NCBI GenBank assembly: GCA_013397455.1
Contig: VYZB01000293.1
Coordinates: forward strand, 129,840-193,839
Source of the DNA: Crotophaga sulcirostris
Taxonomy: Eukaryota > Chordata > Aves > Cuculiformes > Crotophagidae
DNA length: 64,000 bases
Direction of reading: 5' to 3'
Part shown: positions 51,963-64,000 of the stretch, piece by piece
How the letters are laid out: every line of letters starts with the position of its first letter
Numbering within the stretch: the stretch's first letter is position 1
Translations under genes and position numbers: made by a program
Notes under the pieces: generated by a model
What the model was told of the DNA's origin: nothing
The model's database searches: none
Seen by the model: the letters and a program-made list of their open reading frames with translations, nothing else

Positions 51963-52367
51963 GTGTACTTGGACTTTGGTAAAGCCTTTGACACCATTTC
52001 TCACCGCATTCTGCTTGAGAAACTGGCTGCCATTCGTCTAGACAGGCACATCCTCTCCTGGGAAAAAAACTGGCTGCATGGCTGGGCCCAGAGAGTGGTG
52101 GCAAATGGAGTTAAATCCAGCTGGAGACCCCTGACAAGTGGTGTTCCCCAGGGTTCGGTACTGGGTCCAGTCCTGTTCACTATCTTTATCAATGGCCTGG
52201 ATGAGGAGATTGAGTGCACCCTTAGCATGTTTGCAGATGACATTAAGCTGGGTGGTAGTGTTGCTCTGCTTGAAGGAAGGGAGGCTCTGCAGAGGGATCT
52301 GGGCAGGCTGGATGGATGGGCTGAAACCAACGGATGCAGTTCAACAAGACCAAGTGCTGAGTCCTGA
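51963..52367 (+). pseudogene. CR1 ORF2 reverse transcriptase core remnant
   Basis: This open stretch of 134 codons carries the palm part of the CR1 reverse transcriptase. Motif A (YLDFGKAFD) is at residues 2-10 with its catalytic Asp at residue 4, motif B ([10 protein letters not shown]) at 60-69, and motif C (FADD) at 90-93 with both catalytic Asp residues intact. After WAETNG a frameshift replaces the expected MQFNKTKC continuation (still readable in the next frame), and the stretch stops at 52367. The first codon in frame is GTG, and the reading frame simply begins where the element is truncated. The catalytic triad survives, but the protein is cut at both ends and cannot support retrotransposition. 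Confidence 0.92.
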
Positions 52368-52675
52368 ACTTGGGGCACAACCCCAGGCAGCGTTACAGAT
52401 TTTGGGGAAGAATGGCTGGAGAGCTGCCTGGCAGAGAAGGACCTGGGGGTGTTGGTTGACATCCAGCTGAATATGAGCCAGCAGTGGCCCTGGTAGCTAA
52501 GAAGGGCAATGGCACCTTGGCCTGTGTCACAAACAGCGTGACCAGCAGGAGCAGGGAAGTGATTGTGCCCCTGTACTCAGCACTGGTGAGGCCGCACCTC
52601 GAGTGCTGTGTGCAGTTCTGGGCCCCTCAATAGAAGAAGGACATTGAGGCGCTGGAGCACTTCCAGAAAAGGGCA

Positions 52676-52999
52676 ATGAGGCTGGTGAAGGGCCTGGAGA
52701 GCAAGTCTTCTGAGGAGTGGCTGAGGCAAATAGGGTTGTTTAGTTTACAGAAGAGGAGGCTGAGGGGAGACCTCATCACTGTCTACATCTACCTGAAAGG
52801 AGGTTGTGGCAAAGTGAGTGTTGGTCTCTTCTCCCAAGTGACAGGTGATAGCGCAAGAGGAAACGGCCACAAGTTGTGCCAGGCCAGACTAGACATTAAG
52901 AAAAATTTCTTCATTGTAATTGTGGTCAGACACTGGCACAGGCTGCCCAGGGCGGTGGATAAATCAGCATCCCTGAAGGTGTTTAAGACAGGTAGATGA
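52676..52999 (+). pseudogene. CR1 ORF2 C-terminal remnant
   Basis: This is the C-terminal part of the same CR1 copy, in a different frame from the RT core: [20 protein letters not shown], then [57 protein letters not shown] and a stop after SLKVFKTGR. It aligns block for block with the remnant at 5365-5937 and retains the SLKVFK segment that is deleted there. No independent function. Confidence 0.92.
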
Positions 53000-53220
53000 G
53001 TTTCTCAGGGACATGGTTTAGTAAGTGGACAGGTCAGGTCTGACTCAGTGATCCTGGAGGTCTTCTCCAGTCAGATGATTCTATGATTCTATAAATGACG
53101 CAAATCTGATTTCCCTCTGACTTGTTCCTACAGTTGACTTAAAAAGAAATAATAATAATAAAAATTACTCTACAGTTCATTAACTTCTGACAAACACAGA
53201 TGATACAGTTTTTAAGCATA

Positions 53221-53320
53221 AAATCACAGAATCACAGTAAAAGCTAGGAGGGGCCTCTCCAGGCCATCTGGTTCAATCTCTCTACTCAAGCAGGATAATG
53301 TAGAGCCAGTTGTCAAAGAC
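53221..53320 (-). mobile_element. old CR1 fragment (3' UTR end)
   Basis: The plus strand reads AAATCACAGAATCACAGTAA, then GCTAGGAGGGGCCTCTCCAG, GCCATCTGGTTCAATCTCT and CTCAAGCAGGATAATGTAGAG. This is the reverse complement of a typical CR1 3' end (tail octamers, 'GGAAGGGACCTCTGGAGATC', 'ATCTAGTCCAACC', 'CTCAAGCAGGGTCACCTAGAG'). It lies about 130 bp beyond the tail of the CR1 at 51957-53093 in the opposite orientation, so it is a separate insertion. Confidence 0.88.
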
Positions 53321-56300
53321 TTTGTAACAAAATTTACAAAGAAGATAAAAGCTTAAAAATACTTTGCCTTTATCACATGAGAGTTAGTTTTTGCTTGGAA
53401 AATTATGTAGGACCTCTGTTTTCTTTTTTCCAGTTTTTTTCCTTCATATTTTATTATTGCAACTGCAATAGGATCGTATTTTGTACAATTACGAAATGAA
53501 TGTTTTTTGAAGAGTAAAAGAAAATCCATTTTTCTCCCAATATATGAGTTCAACTCAGATATTTCTCATCCTTTCTTCTGTTTTCTGAACCCTCTCTGAC
53601 ACCACAAATAAGTTTTCAATGATGGCCAAGTAACAAAAATGTCAAAACGAATATATTAAAAAAAACCCCTTAAAATATAAGGTCAAACTCCATTGTTGTC
53701 AGTCTATTTTTTCATTTTTTTTCAATATTGTAACCAATTAGTCTTTATAATTAGTTCCATGGGGATTTTAACAGTGAATATTTCCCTCTTCTCATGCCAC
53801 TTCTTTCATGCTAGTGTAAACAGCAAAACCTCCCATCTTCTAATATATTGAGTATAGAATGAAATAATTATTACTTTCTCGTCATCTATGAATTTACATG
53901 CATGACAGTCTTTCTGATAACTCTGTTTACTTTCATATAAAGGCACAGTTCAGAGTCCAATGAAGTCAGCAGGAAAAAACCCAGATTTCACATCTGTAGA
54001 AACACACTTCTAAACACAGGATTAGATGTCATGTGATGTGATTGCAAGTTTTACAACTTTTAAGTCCTTCACACCTTCAGAGAAACGATTCATGTCTTAG
54101 AATCAAGGCACAGAGAACGCTTTTATAACTAACCAACTTCTATCAAACCTCAAGAGAAAACTTTTTAAAATATGTGCAAATGTCCATGTGTGTTTGTATG
54201 TCTATAAAGATGGGTAGTATACATTAATGATGTAACAAACACTGATCTTGATCCCTTACTTTATCAGAAAGCTTTGAGCAAAAGACAGACTAACTCCTAA
54301 AGATTTATAGAAGCTTGTGTTACTTGGGGCACTTTATCAAAGTAGAAGGACTAATAAAAGGATCTTGTGGAGCAGCCAAATATAAGACTGTTACTAAACT
54401 TATGATCTCTGGATTATCAGTGGTCTGTAGGCTTTGAGCAAGTGGTTCATGAAATGATACCTAAACACATACAGGCAAGGAAACAACCAAAATGGGAAAA
54501 TACAAAAATAATAACTGAGAATTCCATGCTTAGTTTAGTTTATTGATAGGATGTAAATGAAAACATTTCTGCCAACGTTGCGCAGGATAACATTTTTATT
54601 TTTAGAAAAGTAGATTACTTTCTGATAAAAAAAGTCTGTGGTTGTGAGGCATTGATCTAACAATTACAGTGTACTGTTCCTATTGTGCCATCTTTTAATC
54701 TCTTATTATTATCTTTCTATTAACAGTTTTGCATCCTGAAAGTGTTATATTGTGAATTCCTCAAGGTATAGCTTCTACAGGAAAGATCTTGCATATCTGC
54801 ACTAATTTTACATGTTTAGTTTACTAGAGGTTCAGCTTTGTTTTATAACCTCTGCTCAAATGTTAGCAACTCCTCGACAGTTTCATGTCTCTCTCCCAGA
54901 CTCCCTTGCCTATCCTAATTTGTCTACATGAGTGTAAGGAGCATAATGAATTATTCAAGAAAGTACAATCTAGCATATGAATGAGCTAAATAAATGCCAA
55001 ATGTGCATAACTTCATTCATTACCTCAGACACAACAGGTGAAAATATGTTGTACACTGTGAAATGACTTCCCTTCCATTTTGACTGACACAAAGAAAGAA
55101 AAAAACCCTCCAAAGCAGAATACATATATTGACTGAGTAGAAAAAGGAGAGAGCTAAAAAATACCAAGAAAAATTATCTGGAATTTTTTGTATAATACAT
55201 TACATCCTCTTCCCCATCCCTATATGCCCTTGTGAATCAAGGTCCTGCAGAATATTGACTGAAATTACTTCGTAAAAGTTATAATCGTGAGTGCTGAGCT
55301 AAGGTGAAAATGAAATGAAGTGCATGATGATAACAAAGATTATGACTGTCATAAATTATTAACTTTGTAGGACTAAGCCAATAAGGGTCCAAGTTTAAAA
55401 CGTAAAGATTCTATATTGTTATTTAACAACAGTCCCAGAACACTTCATTGCCTCTCTTCAGAGCTAAAGACCTAAAGCATTATTAACTATCCTAGTGTCT
55501 AGGAAACCCAGATGGGAATCAGTCCTCTATACTACTAGAAGTGTTTTAAAATCAATGGCTCTTAAATGTAAAACATGAAACTGGGAGCATAAACCAGGAC
55601 TCCATAGCCTCATGGAGTACTTTAAGCACTAGACTGTGAAGTTAAGATGGCTCTTGTAAATCTCTTCTACTTAATCACTGAGTGCTTAGTTTTCAACAGC
55701 AAACTCCTGTATGCTTGCCTTTCTCTTTCCATATAACCTTCCAAATGAAGGATGGAGTAGAATAAAGAGGAAGTTGTTTGGCAGCATTTGGGCTTTGCCC
55801 TGTCACAAGAACACAAGAAATGTCTCCCCAAGTCAAACCAACCGCGTTTTTCTCCAAGAGCAGTAGGAATTGCCGTTTAGGGACATCATACAAAACAATT
55901 CATTTTGTGCAACCAGTGGACTCCATTATACTCCTCCAGGATCCCACTGTTGTATTACAGATGCTGGAGGACACATCCTTACCTAAATGCTCTAAAGAGC
56001 AGTTATTGCTGATGAATGTCACTTTGTTCAGGAACTTTAGTAGCACTCAGTAACAGATCCTTCTTTCAAGAATGTAAAACTCCATAACAGTCATGTAGAA
56101 TATTGAGGTAAGACAATGCTAGTGTCACTACAACTGTAGTTCTTGTATTTTGCATTTTTTTTCTCAGTTGCAACCCATTATTGACTGCTCCATATATTGT
56201 GAATAATGTCTGTGGATTCCAATGCATCTTAGGCTCAGATTATTCAAGGCAGCATAGACAAGTTAAGGAAGGCAAACACTAGAAGAAATCTTTGGCTAAC

Positions 56301-57563
56301 AAGTCATAATAGAAGGTTTAAAAGACAGAGTAATATAAAGAGAGAAGGAAAGGAGGGCAGTAAATTCAGATATGTTTGCATAAATTAAACAATGAAAGTA
56401 ACATATTCCTTCCAGTCATTTGAAGTGATTTGCAAGCCCATCAAAACCAATATAATGAAGCCAGTTGAAATAGTAAGCTGTATCTTTATTTTGTAACATG
56501 TTCTGAAGTGGGCAGATACTCTGTGGCATTGTCACACAGTCATCTTGGGTTTGTTTCATTTTCAGCATTAATTTCATTAACTGATACCCTCCAGTATAGT
56601 TGTCCATGCATAATGAGACATGAGGACAGGGTAGCAACTCTAACAAAATATGACACTTCTGCAGGCTGCTCAGCAGAACTTGCTCTGTGAAGACACTTAC
56701 AGTATCCACTTTTAATAGAGTGTGTCACATTCCTGACAAATCAAGAATGCATTGCATCGGAAAGGCAGTGTCTTTGAGTTAGTTCTGGGATAAAATACTT
56801 CATATGACAGGGAAGCTCTGTGGGCAAAGTGACTTCTTCCATCTACCAAGTCCCTTGTCTCAAATTGACCTTCAAGTCCTTCAACAAGTTAGTTATAGTA
56901 CATTTTTTTAGAACTATTTGTTTGTCATTCCAGACATAACTGTGCATCTTGTCAAGCATTTGTCCTTTATTGTTCACAGTGAAGATTTTTCGCTGTTTTC
57001 ATTAACATGTAATACCTGTCACAAATGCTAGTAGGGTTGGAACTATGTTCTTCTGACTCAAAAAGGGCATATATTTGTCTGGTATAATAGACTTGCTAGA
57101 CCCTGTGGATGATAAAGAGCTTGCTTTTGCAAAAGAGAGTGATTAGCAAGAGGAAACAGCAATGGACAATGCATCTCGTGAAACAGATGGATTGGGTGGT
57201 GGTCTAGCACTCATATCGGCTAAGTCACACCTGGAGTGAGATGGAGACCTCACAGCCTGGTGTTACTTCAGTAAGAGCAGAAACCCTTCCAAAAGCACAC
57301 ACCGACCTCACCGTTTCAAAGGTGTGGTGAAACACTGAATCCCTGCCTCTCACCACAAGGCCAATCAGCACATACTAATTGACTTAGCTCCCGTGCCAAG
57401 AGATGCCAAAAAGTTTCCAAAAGGTATAAAATTGATACCTGAAAATCCTTTCTTTGTGGAAGAAAGAATGACCACCTTACCGGATGGACAGGTCGACAGG
57501 CCTGGACCTCTCTTCCTCCACCAAGAAGAAATGTCTTGGTAAGGATTGTGCCTCTAACTCTGT
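53321..57563. other. non-coding stretch, nothing recognised
   Basis: No gene is recognised. A 91-codon plus-strand frame at 55778-56053 lies in slightly GC-richer DNA and has no motif I can name. Minus-strand frames at 56416-56728 are likewise unassigned. I see no splice-site framing that would make them exons. Confidence 0.5.
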
Positions 57564-57800
57564 CAGATGGCTGGAGCACAAACCCTACGAGGAGTGACTG
57601 AGGGAGCTGGGGCTGTTTAGTCTGGAGAAGAGGAGGCTCAGGGGAGACCTTATTGCTCTCTACAACTACCTAAAGGGAGATTGTAGTCAAGCAGGCGCTG
57701 TTCTCTTCTCACAGGTGACCAGTGACAGAACTAGAGGGCATAGACTCAAGCTTCATCAGGGAAAGTTTAGACTTGATGTTAGGAAAAAGTTCTTCACTGA
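57564..57800 (+). mobile_element. CR1 fragment, truncated at both ends (post-RT region)
   Basis: It begins GATGGCTGGAGCACAAACCC and runs through ACGAGGAGTGACTGAGGGAG, CTGGGGCTGTTTAGTCTGGA and GAAGAGGAGGCTCAGGGGAG to GAAAAAGTTCTTCACTGA. This corresponds to the C-terminal CR1 ORF2 blocks [46 protein letters not shown] and RKKFFTD. It stops abruptly at about 57800 without the 3' UTR and octamer tail. CR1 copies are normally truncated at the 5' end, not the 3' end, so the 3' part was removed by a later deletion or rearrangement. Confidence 0.92.
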
Positions 57801-60664
57801 TTTTTTGGGACATTGAAATTTTATGTTTAATAATATCGAATTATGGATAGGTATGAAATGCAATATCGGAACAACATTCTTCAGAAGAGTTTATCTTCTT
57901 TTTTCTCCTTAATTCCTGTTTCCACTCTTAAAAAGAACAATTCTGTGAGATATTAAAGCTTCCATTTATAAGTTTCACCCATCAAAACCTGGGATGAACA
58001 AAATAAACTTAGTAAAAACTGACAAACAGCTGAAACGTTGTAACTTACATGATCAAAGTTTTTATCTTGATTTATGGCAAAAAGCAAACAAAAGTCAAAA
58101 GAAGTGGCATAGTTGAATATGAAGATGTGTTTACATATGCAGACCAAATAATTTCAGCTTGCAGGGTCACATAATGCAGGATTCCATTGCCTAAATGTAG
58201 ACGTGAAAGTCTCTTTGAGGAACCCATCTGCTGCCCTTCACCTGCCATGATTTCTGATGAGACATGCTAGCTCTGTGCTGCCATCTGAAAAATGGAGCAT
58301 CTATAATCGCAACTAGGCCCATTTTTAAGCAACTAAATTGCTTCAATCATCTGAATTGGAAAGAAATGCAGAATATATAAGAAATGCATCTTAATGACAA
58401 AGCAAGAGAGAAAAACACCTGTAAAGATTAATCAAAACATTCTGGTGCAGTAATTTCTAAAACATTTCATCTCAGTTTTGGCTTTTCTAAATGTATTTCT
58501 ATTTTAATATTAAAAATCTTTTTCTTTTGAAGAACAGAATACAGATTTTAAGAATCTATAAAAGCTTTGACAATTGTAAACTTATTTTTACCCAGAAAAT
58601 TCAGTGACACTCTCTTACTAAGAGATTGCTTCAATAAATCATGACTTTTTAAATTGAATGTTTCCACATGAAATTTGTGATATTTCCATTTATGATATTT
58701 CTTTCAGGTGTCACAATATATATTTCTTCTATGAGATGCAAAGAATGAACTTTTATCTCATTGATTTGACATACGTTATGTTAACCTGGGCATCACCTGC
58801 TTCTCATAAATTGTGCTGTAACGTGTGAAATATACACTCTTAACATGATCTTTTTCCAATGGCATAATTATTATTACTTAATTTGATTATTTATTTTTTT
58901 CCAAGAATATTAGATTTGTCGAAAAAACTGGTGCTTCCTTCCTGGCTTCCTGCTGTGTTTTTCTAACCACTGTGGGCAGATGAACTCCCTGATACGTTAC
59001 TTTGCAGGCAATTTGTTATGTTTGTCTTCTGTAGTTCTTTATAACAAGTAATTTGATCTTTCTTGACAGGAAATAATGTTTTCAGCATGCAAGAAAGTGA
59101 GTCATTTAAAACAGGCTGTGTATTCACAGTGCATATCACAATTGTCATAATTCCTTTGAAAATCTCTTAGGTGTTCGAAACTCGTAGTTTAAAGAAAGAT
59201 TATATTGCCTCCCATCATTTCTTTTTCACTAGCAAGGAAAGAAAAGAGTACATAGAGGGGCCTAGCCTTACTACAGGTGTCACTCTCTCCAAAATATCTC
59301 AAAGTTGCATCATATAATTACTTACTATGTGTATGAGAGAGTTTTAAGTTCCTGAAGAATACATCATAAGTTCTCAGAGTGGGGAATGCTTCTCAGTCCC
59401 AAATCCTTTGGCATTGTCAGTAGTCATATATATGTGTACCAATTGTAAAATAACAATGGAGAAAGTGCGATGTTCAATGTTGTTCTTCGGATAGAAACCA
59501 AACATGCAGACAGAGAAGGAGACACAGGACTTCTAATGACTTGGTGTACAAGACCTAAATAGCCTTTAACAACTAGATAAGGAAACACCATTCGCTGTTA
59601 GAAATGTTTTCTCCTTTTGTTACAATAGTGGCATGATTCGTATCTGTCATACATTATGACATAACTGCCAGATATTATGCATTTTTCCAGCCTTTGAGAT
59701 TGTTCCAACTTTTCAGACAGAAGACTGGGGCAGGGGGAGGCAAATGGCTCCATCAGATAGCTGCACCAGATGTGACAACCTCTGTTGCCCTCATCATGTG
59801 CCCCAGGTAGCCATCCTCATATCCCCAACCACTGAGTTCAGAGTACCTTGCTTCCATTCTTTTTCTTAGGCCATTTTTAAAATGAGCTAGCAATTTCTTC
59901 ATGGGAATGACTCCTAGCTCACAGCTAAATCACTGGCCCTTTCTGACTTTCCTGCTCCTGAGCCTCCCAAGCATGTTTCTCACCCCGAGTGCCCACTGCT
60001 TCTAATGTGACCAAATAATATTTTTTTTTTTAATATTTTGAACACTACTCAGAATGTGTTATATTTTTGTGTAACTACAACCACTAAGGTCTGGTGAGGA
60101 GCATAAAAACCATGGCAGGCCAAGGACCCCAGTAACTCCATGAGTGCAAGAAGACTCTGCTCATCCCAGGGCTGACCAAGAACAATGAACACAGTGTCTG
60201 GGTGTTTATCCCCCAAGACAAGTCAAGGAAAGGAGCTTCCTCCCTAAATGTCTTGTGGAATGAATGGAGGTATTATTGAAGAGGGGTATAGGATTAATCA
60301 TGGAATGCAGGGAAAAAAGCATTTTAGAACTGTCTAAAGCTTATTGTGGGATATATTCAAGAGACTGAGAGATCTGCAAAGCTTAGGATAGAACCTTTAT
60401 TGGAAAGACAAAAGGTAAGGGAACAGATGGAAAAACCTGGGAAAAAAACAAGAGAAATGCAGATAAAAAGTAAAAGTGTGAACAGTTCATTTGCACACTG
60501 CACTTCATCACTGCAGTTTAGCCCATATTCTCATTAAATCACATTTTTAACTATGTTAACTGTATGTTGGTATGCTCTCTAGTCTGACTGCATATATATA
60601 AACACTAACCAACTTCAAGATGGATTGACCAACAAGTGTATGATGTGAGTGAGACAAAAAAATG
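57801..60664. other. non-coding stretch, nothing recognised
   Basis: AT-rich with no gene recognised. The part from about 59700 to 60660 is somewhat more GC-rich and could belong to an old LTR upstream of the PBS-like site at 60665, but I cannot define a start. A TATA-like ATATATATAAAC lies at about 60592-60603. Confidence 0.45.
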
Positions 60665-61140
60665 TGGGGGCTCGTTGGTCCCAGTGCCAGCATTTAAGAA
60701 GACCAGGGAATCCAAGAGCCAACCGCTGGGATCGGCTGAGTGTCTAAGGTCAGCTCCTGGACTGGTCCATGTTTTGTTTGGTGCATATAAGTGTATATAA
60801 ATATGTGTATGTGTGTATTGTATTAGTTGATTTCAATCCCAATCAGCTGGAGAAAAGGCATAACTATTGTTATTGATCTTTATTAGAGCTTATGTGGAGG
60901 AACTATTTTCCACCCAAGTTAACATGGGGTGGTTGGCCATGTGTGTGTGAATTTTGTGTGTGAGAGTGTATGTCCATCGATGCATGCCTGTTGAGAATCC
61001 ATGCTCAGCCTCACTAGGAGTTGGACCTGGGGACAGGGAGCTGTAGCAGCCACATCTACAGGCTGCCAAATTCATCAAGTTGGAATAGTTTGTCCCTGAA
61101 CTACTAACCATGCAGTAGCCAACCTGCTACTTTCCTGCAG
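60665..61140 (+). mobile_element. possible retroviral PBS and leader remnant
   Basis: TGGGGGCTCGT at 60665-60675 equals the first 11 bases of the primer-binding site used by tRNA-Pro-primed retroviruses, which is complementary to the 3' end of tRNA-Pro; the next bases diverge. It is preceded by GTGAGACA, a possible LTR end in CA, but with about nine extra A-rich bases in between instead of the usual two or three. The following 450 bp are GC-richer than the surroundings and have a leader-like look (for example CTCCTGGACTGGTCCATG and GTTGGACCTGGGGACAGG), with a TG-rich run at 60939-60971. No gag or pol frame follows. The call rests mainly on the 11-base match and could be chance. Confidence 0.35.
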
Positions 61141-64000
61141 GTGGATGAGGAATCTCCTCATTTGCTGGAACTTCAGTTTCATGTTCTTCAGTGAGTAGTA
61201 TTCCTTTACAAGTTGGTCAAGATTATGAGAACTCTACTTCACATCACACTCTCCTTCAGTTTTTTCACTCTAATGCTGAATGTATCTGCTGTCTGGAGAA
61301 GTATCCCATAGGGGGATGTAGGAACATGCAAGATCTGCTGCAATCAATTAGGTATTTGTGTTAGGGAATGAATCACATTTTCAATGTCAAAATTTATAGC
61401 TGAAATCAGCCTTCTTCTCTGACCCAGCTGTGTCTGTTTCCACAACTTGTGGTTGATATGATAGGTGGAATGTCAAAATCTCACATTGTTGATAAACCTC
61501 CAAACCACAAAGTAGCTGGATCATTTTTTTATGTCATAGGGATTTTGAAATTTTCTTTAGTTTTGTAATTTTTTTGTATTCAGATCAAATTAATTTTTCA
61601 AACTAAAAATTACGTTTTATCAGAAAATTAAAGGTGTTGTAGAAAAAGGAAAAAGCAAAACAGATTATTTCAGAACTTTGATGCTTTTAAAAGGGAGAGA
61701 TCTTTAAGAGCTGATCCTTTAAATCTTTTGGTTTTACTTTGAAGAAATAGAGAATTTTTGTCCAAAGTTGTTACAAAATTCTGACACAAAGTTTTCACAG
61801 AATTTCACAGAGCTGTAATTCTTTACCTGTGAAGGATAAAAAAGTGAAGAATTAGAAGTAAAATCACATAAAAAAAGACAAAATGCTTGGAGTAAGATTA
61901 TATGCAGTTCCCATTTTCTTTTCCAGTGTTTTTTGGTTTTGAGTTTGACATACGAACAATGTAGTTTGGAAATTGAAAGACACGGAATTCAAAGCAGCAG
62001 CTTTTTATTGAAGAAGATAAATAATTTAGATTCACAGTAGCTTTCACATTATGGCACAAGGATGCATATCAATGTTTATTGGGGTTTGTGAAAAATACTT
62101 AACAAATACAACAATTGTTTCAGTCTTTCAAATACACTGTCTTCTAATGTGTAGCAGTGAAATTTTAGAGGGTTCTTCAATTTAGACCTTTAACTGGGAA
62201 ATAATTCTTCAGGACTTCACATTTGTGGTATGCTGTAGAAAGCATATAAAGAAGATAATCTGGTGAGACTTTTTTTCTAGTAGCCTCCTTACTTATAGTT
62301 ACTTGAGATTTTATTTATTTTTAATGAAACAGACAAGACAGAAATTATTTATAGTGTATTATATATCTATGTTCTACATTCTTCAAAATGTAGACTGCTT
62401 GTGGATGAAATAATTAGAAATCTTATGGAAAATTTTCATTGAGTTGCTTCCACTGTGTGTTGTGTCAGGCAACGAAAAATAGTCAGAATCCTTTATTAAT
62501 CCAGGACTGACATGGTGTCTCTCCACTGCATTTTTCATTTACTTACTATCATACTATCTATATAATTTAATAGTGCAAAGAGTAGTTGTTTCGTAATGCC
62601 ATTTCTAAAATGCAGCTGACGACCTGGTCTGTAAGATGAAATTGCAACCAAATTTCTGAACTGAAATTTCTGGATTCAACCTTATAAATGTTTGACACTG
62701 AGTATAATGTGTATTCTAGAAAGTCCACTTAACACTGATGCATTGATGAGACCACTAAGAAATATGGTTTGGGATTTTTCATAGTCCACTTGCATCAGAA
62801 TTATTTTTCTATTCTCTTGTTTTTCACCTGTACTCAATGTATTTTAGGAAAAAGAAAAGACTCAAAAGTTTGTTCCTCTTTGTTTTCTTGTTTCTCTTCC
62901 CTCTTCCTTGTCTTATATTCATGGTCTATATTTTCTTCTGCAACCACAGTTCATAAAGGAAATGAAATTAAACTGAAAGAAAAAAAACCTGAGCTATATC
63001 AGTTTTTTCTGTAGACAAAAATAACAATATGTTCTGGGTTATCTTCTTTTCAAGGATCTCCAACTTTTATTTTACTCTCTTTTGGAAATGGGCTTCTATA
63101 AATACATAAAAACACTCATATATAAATTTAGCTTACTTCTGCTCAGAAAGAGTGCTATAAACCTATTGATAGTTTTTGACTTGGATGGCACAATTTTTTT
63201 TTTCAAAAATACTTTTTAAGAAAAAGAAATAAGTTGGAAAAAAAACTTAAGAAACTCCAAGCTCCAACATTGGAATTGATGAATATTTGCAGTTCTGCAT
63301 GTGATCCAAGATTTTGCTGAATCAAGCCTTTTGGAAGAATGACTGGATGAAACACCCCATTACCACAGATGAATGAGTAAATCCAGGCTTATCTCTAAAG
63401 CTGATGAGAATGCTAACAGTTCTCTTAAGTGTGTGCTTCTGGAGGGGAACTACATCAAGAGATGTCAGGGGACGATGTGTCAGTGTCACCACTTAGCCCC
63501 TGGCCAATTTCGCAGCTAAAGCTGAGCAGTTGGGCTCCCAGTGCCCTTCCCTCTCCCATCCCCACTTAGCTGAAGTGAGAAAACTGATTCTAAGGACTCC
63601 TTCAGAAGTAAAGAGGATTGTGTATAGAGAAAATTCTGAAGTCGTATAAAGCTATGAGACGCACAAACCCTTTAGATACTAATTTGCCTTCAAAGTCCAA
63701 TTTGAGATATATCGTCTGTCTGGAGTAAATCAACTTTATAGTCCAGCCTAACAAATGTGCAGAATGAAAATCCTACTAGTGGAATTACTGAGACATATTT
63801 TTTTTTTATATATCTGAAATACACTGAGATATACAATCAAGCTAAATATTCTTGGCACTTTGATGAATAAATGCTTTAAAAATAAAGTGTGGCTAAAAGA
63901 CAGAGTATGTATGTAATGCCAGTTTCTTAAAAATTAAGTGTACAAATGTGTGTATTGCCGTCTTACATATGTTTTAAAACCATTCACTTTTTTATAATAC
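61141..64000. other. non-coding stretch, nothing recognised
   Basis: No gene, RNA gene or named repeat is visible. The longest open frame is 81 codons at 62769-63014 on plus, without motifs. A GC-richer patch lies at about 63440-63590 and is unassigned. Confidence 0.55.

Larger units (their letters stand above)
51957..53093 (+). mobile_element. CR1 LINE, 5'-truncated, RT motif A to 3' tail
   Basis: This is the longest CR1 copy in the window. It starts at RT motif A ([10 protein letters not shown]) and runs through motif B ([20 protein letters not shown]) and motif C (FADDIKLGG). After a frameshift at about 52330 come the post-RT blocks [59 protein letters not shown] and [17 protein letters not shown]. 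It ends with [10 protein letters not shown], the 3' UTR phrase GTTTAGTAAGTGGACAGGT and a GATTCTATGATTCTATAA tail. It shares that 19-nt 3'-UTR phrase exactly with the copy at 5271-5943, so both probably belong to the same subfamily. Stops and at least two frameshifts break ORF2, and the endonuclease and N-terminal part are absent. Confidence 0.96.

Noticed and set aside
52001..52462. 153-codon minus-strand frame opposite the CR1 RT
   Set aside because: It is antisense to CR1 reverse transcriptase sequence; the plus frame carries the conserved motifs.
57170..57330. Possible upstream extension of the 57.5-kb CR1 (CACACCTGGAGTG)
   Set aside because: Only one short CR1-like word matches; the surroundings do not fit CR1 in order or spacing.
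1..64000. tRNA genes, rRNA, CRISPR arrays, bacterial operons
   Set aside because: No cloverleaf with A/B boxes, no rRNA core sequence and no regularly spaced repeats were seen. The window is vertebrate in character.

Overview
This window looks like non-coding DNA from a bird, either intergenic or from a very long intron. It is AT-rich throughout, contains no multi-exon protein gene that I can recognise, and has no open frame over about 190 codons. Its recognisable content is dead transposable elements. Several CR1 LINE copies end in the octamer-like ATTCTATG tail of CR1. One solo LTR resembles a common avian endogenous retrovirus LTR, and one short non-autonomous hAT element has terminal inverted repeats and an 8-bp target-site duplication. 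CR1 also occurs in turtles and crocodilians, so 'bird' rests mainly on the LTR and the general CR1 style.

Layout. 1-5270 is AT-rich with one weak exon-like segment at 1634-1725. 5271-5943 is a 5'-truncated CR1 on the minus strand. 5946-22309 is unannotated AT-rich DNA with a 71-bp exact duplication around a single N (10576-10718), a TTA/ATC-rich tract and a 70-nt pure pyrimidine tract (18953-19022). 22310-24290 is an old CR1 on the minus strand carrying remnants of the end of ORF1, the endonuclease region and the endonuclease-RT linker. It is split by a plus-strand solo LTR at 22874-23475. 24291-31853 is mostly featureless but has a long imperfect hairpin at 31208-31266. 31854-32032 is the hAT element. 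32033-47560 is mostly featureless, apart from a GC-richer segment at about 36770-37530.

From 47560 to 57800 there are five CR1 pieces: 47561-47660 (-), 49205-49556 (+, internally deleted), 51957-53093 (+, from RT motif A to the 3' tail), 53221-53320 (-) and 57564-57800 (+). A 58-N assembly gap lies at 49920-49977. At 60665 there is a possible retroviral primer-binding site (tRNA-Pro type) followed by leader-like sequence to about 61140. The rest, to 64000, shows nothing I can name.

No set of genes here works together. The history visible is of CR1 retrotransposition, an LTR retrovirus inserting into an older CR1 and then reducing to a solo LTR, and a hAT insertion, all now decayed. I found no evidence for a new functional system. 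The items most worth checking are the nested LTR-in-CR1 structure, the hAT element with its target duplication, the 59-nt hairpin, the PBS-like site, and the duplication flanking an N, which is probably an assembly error.
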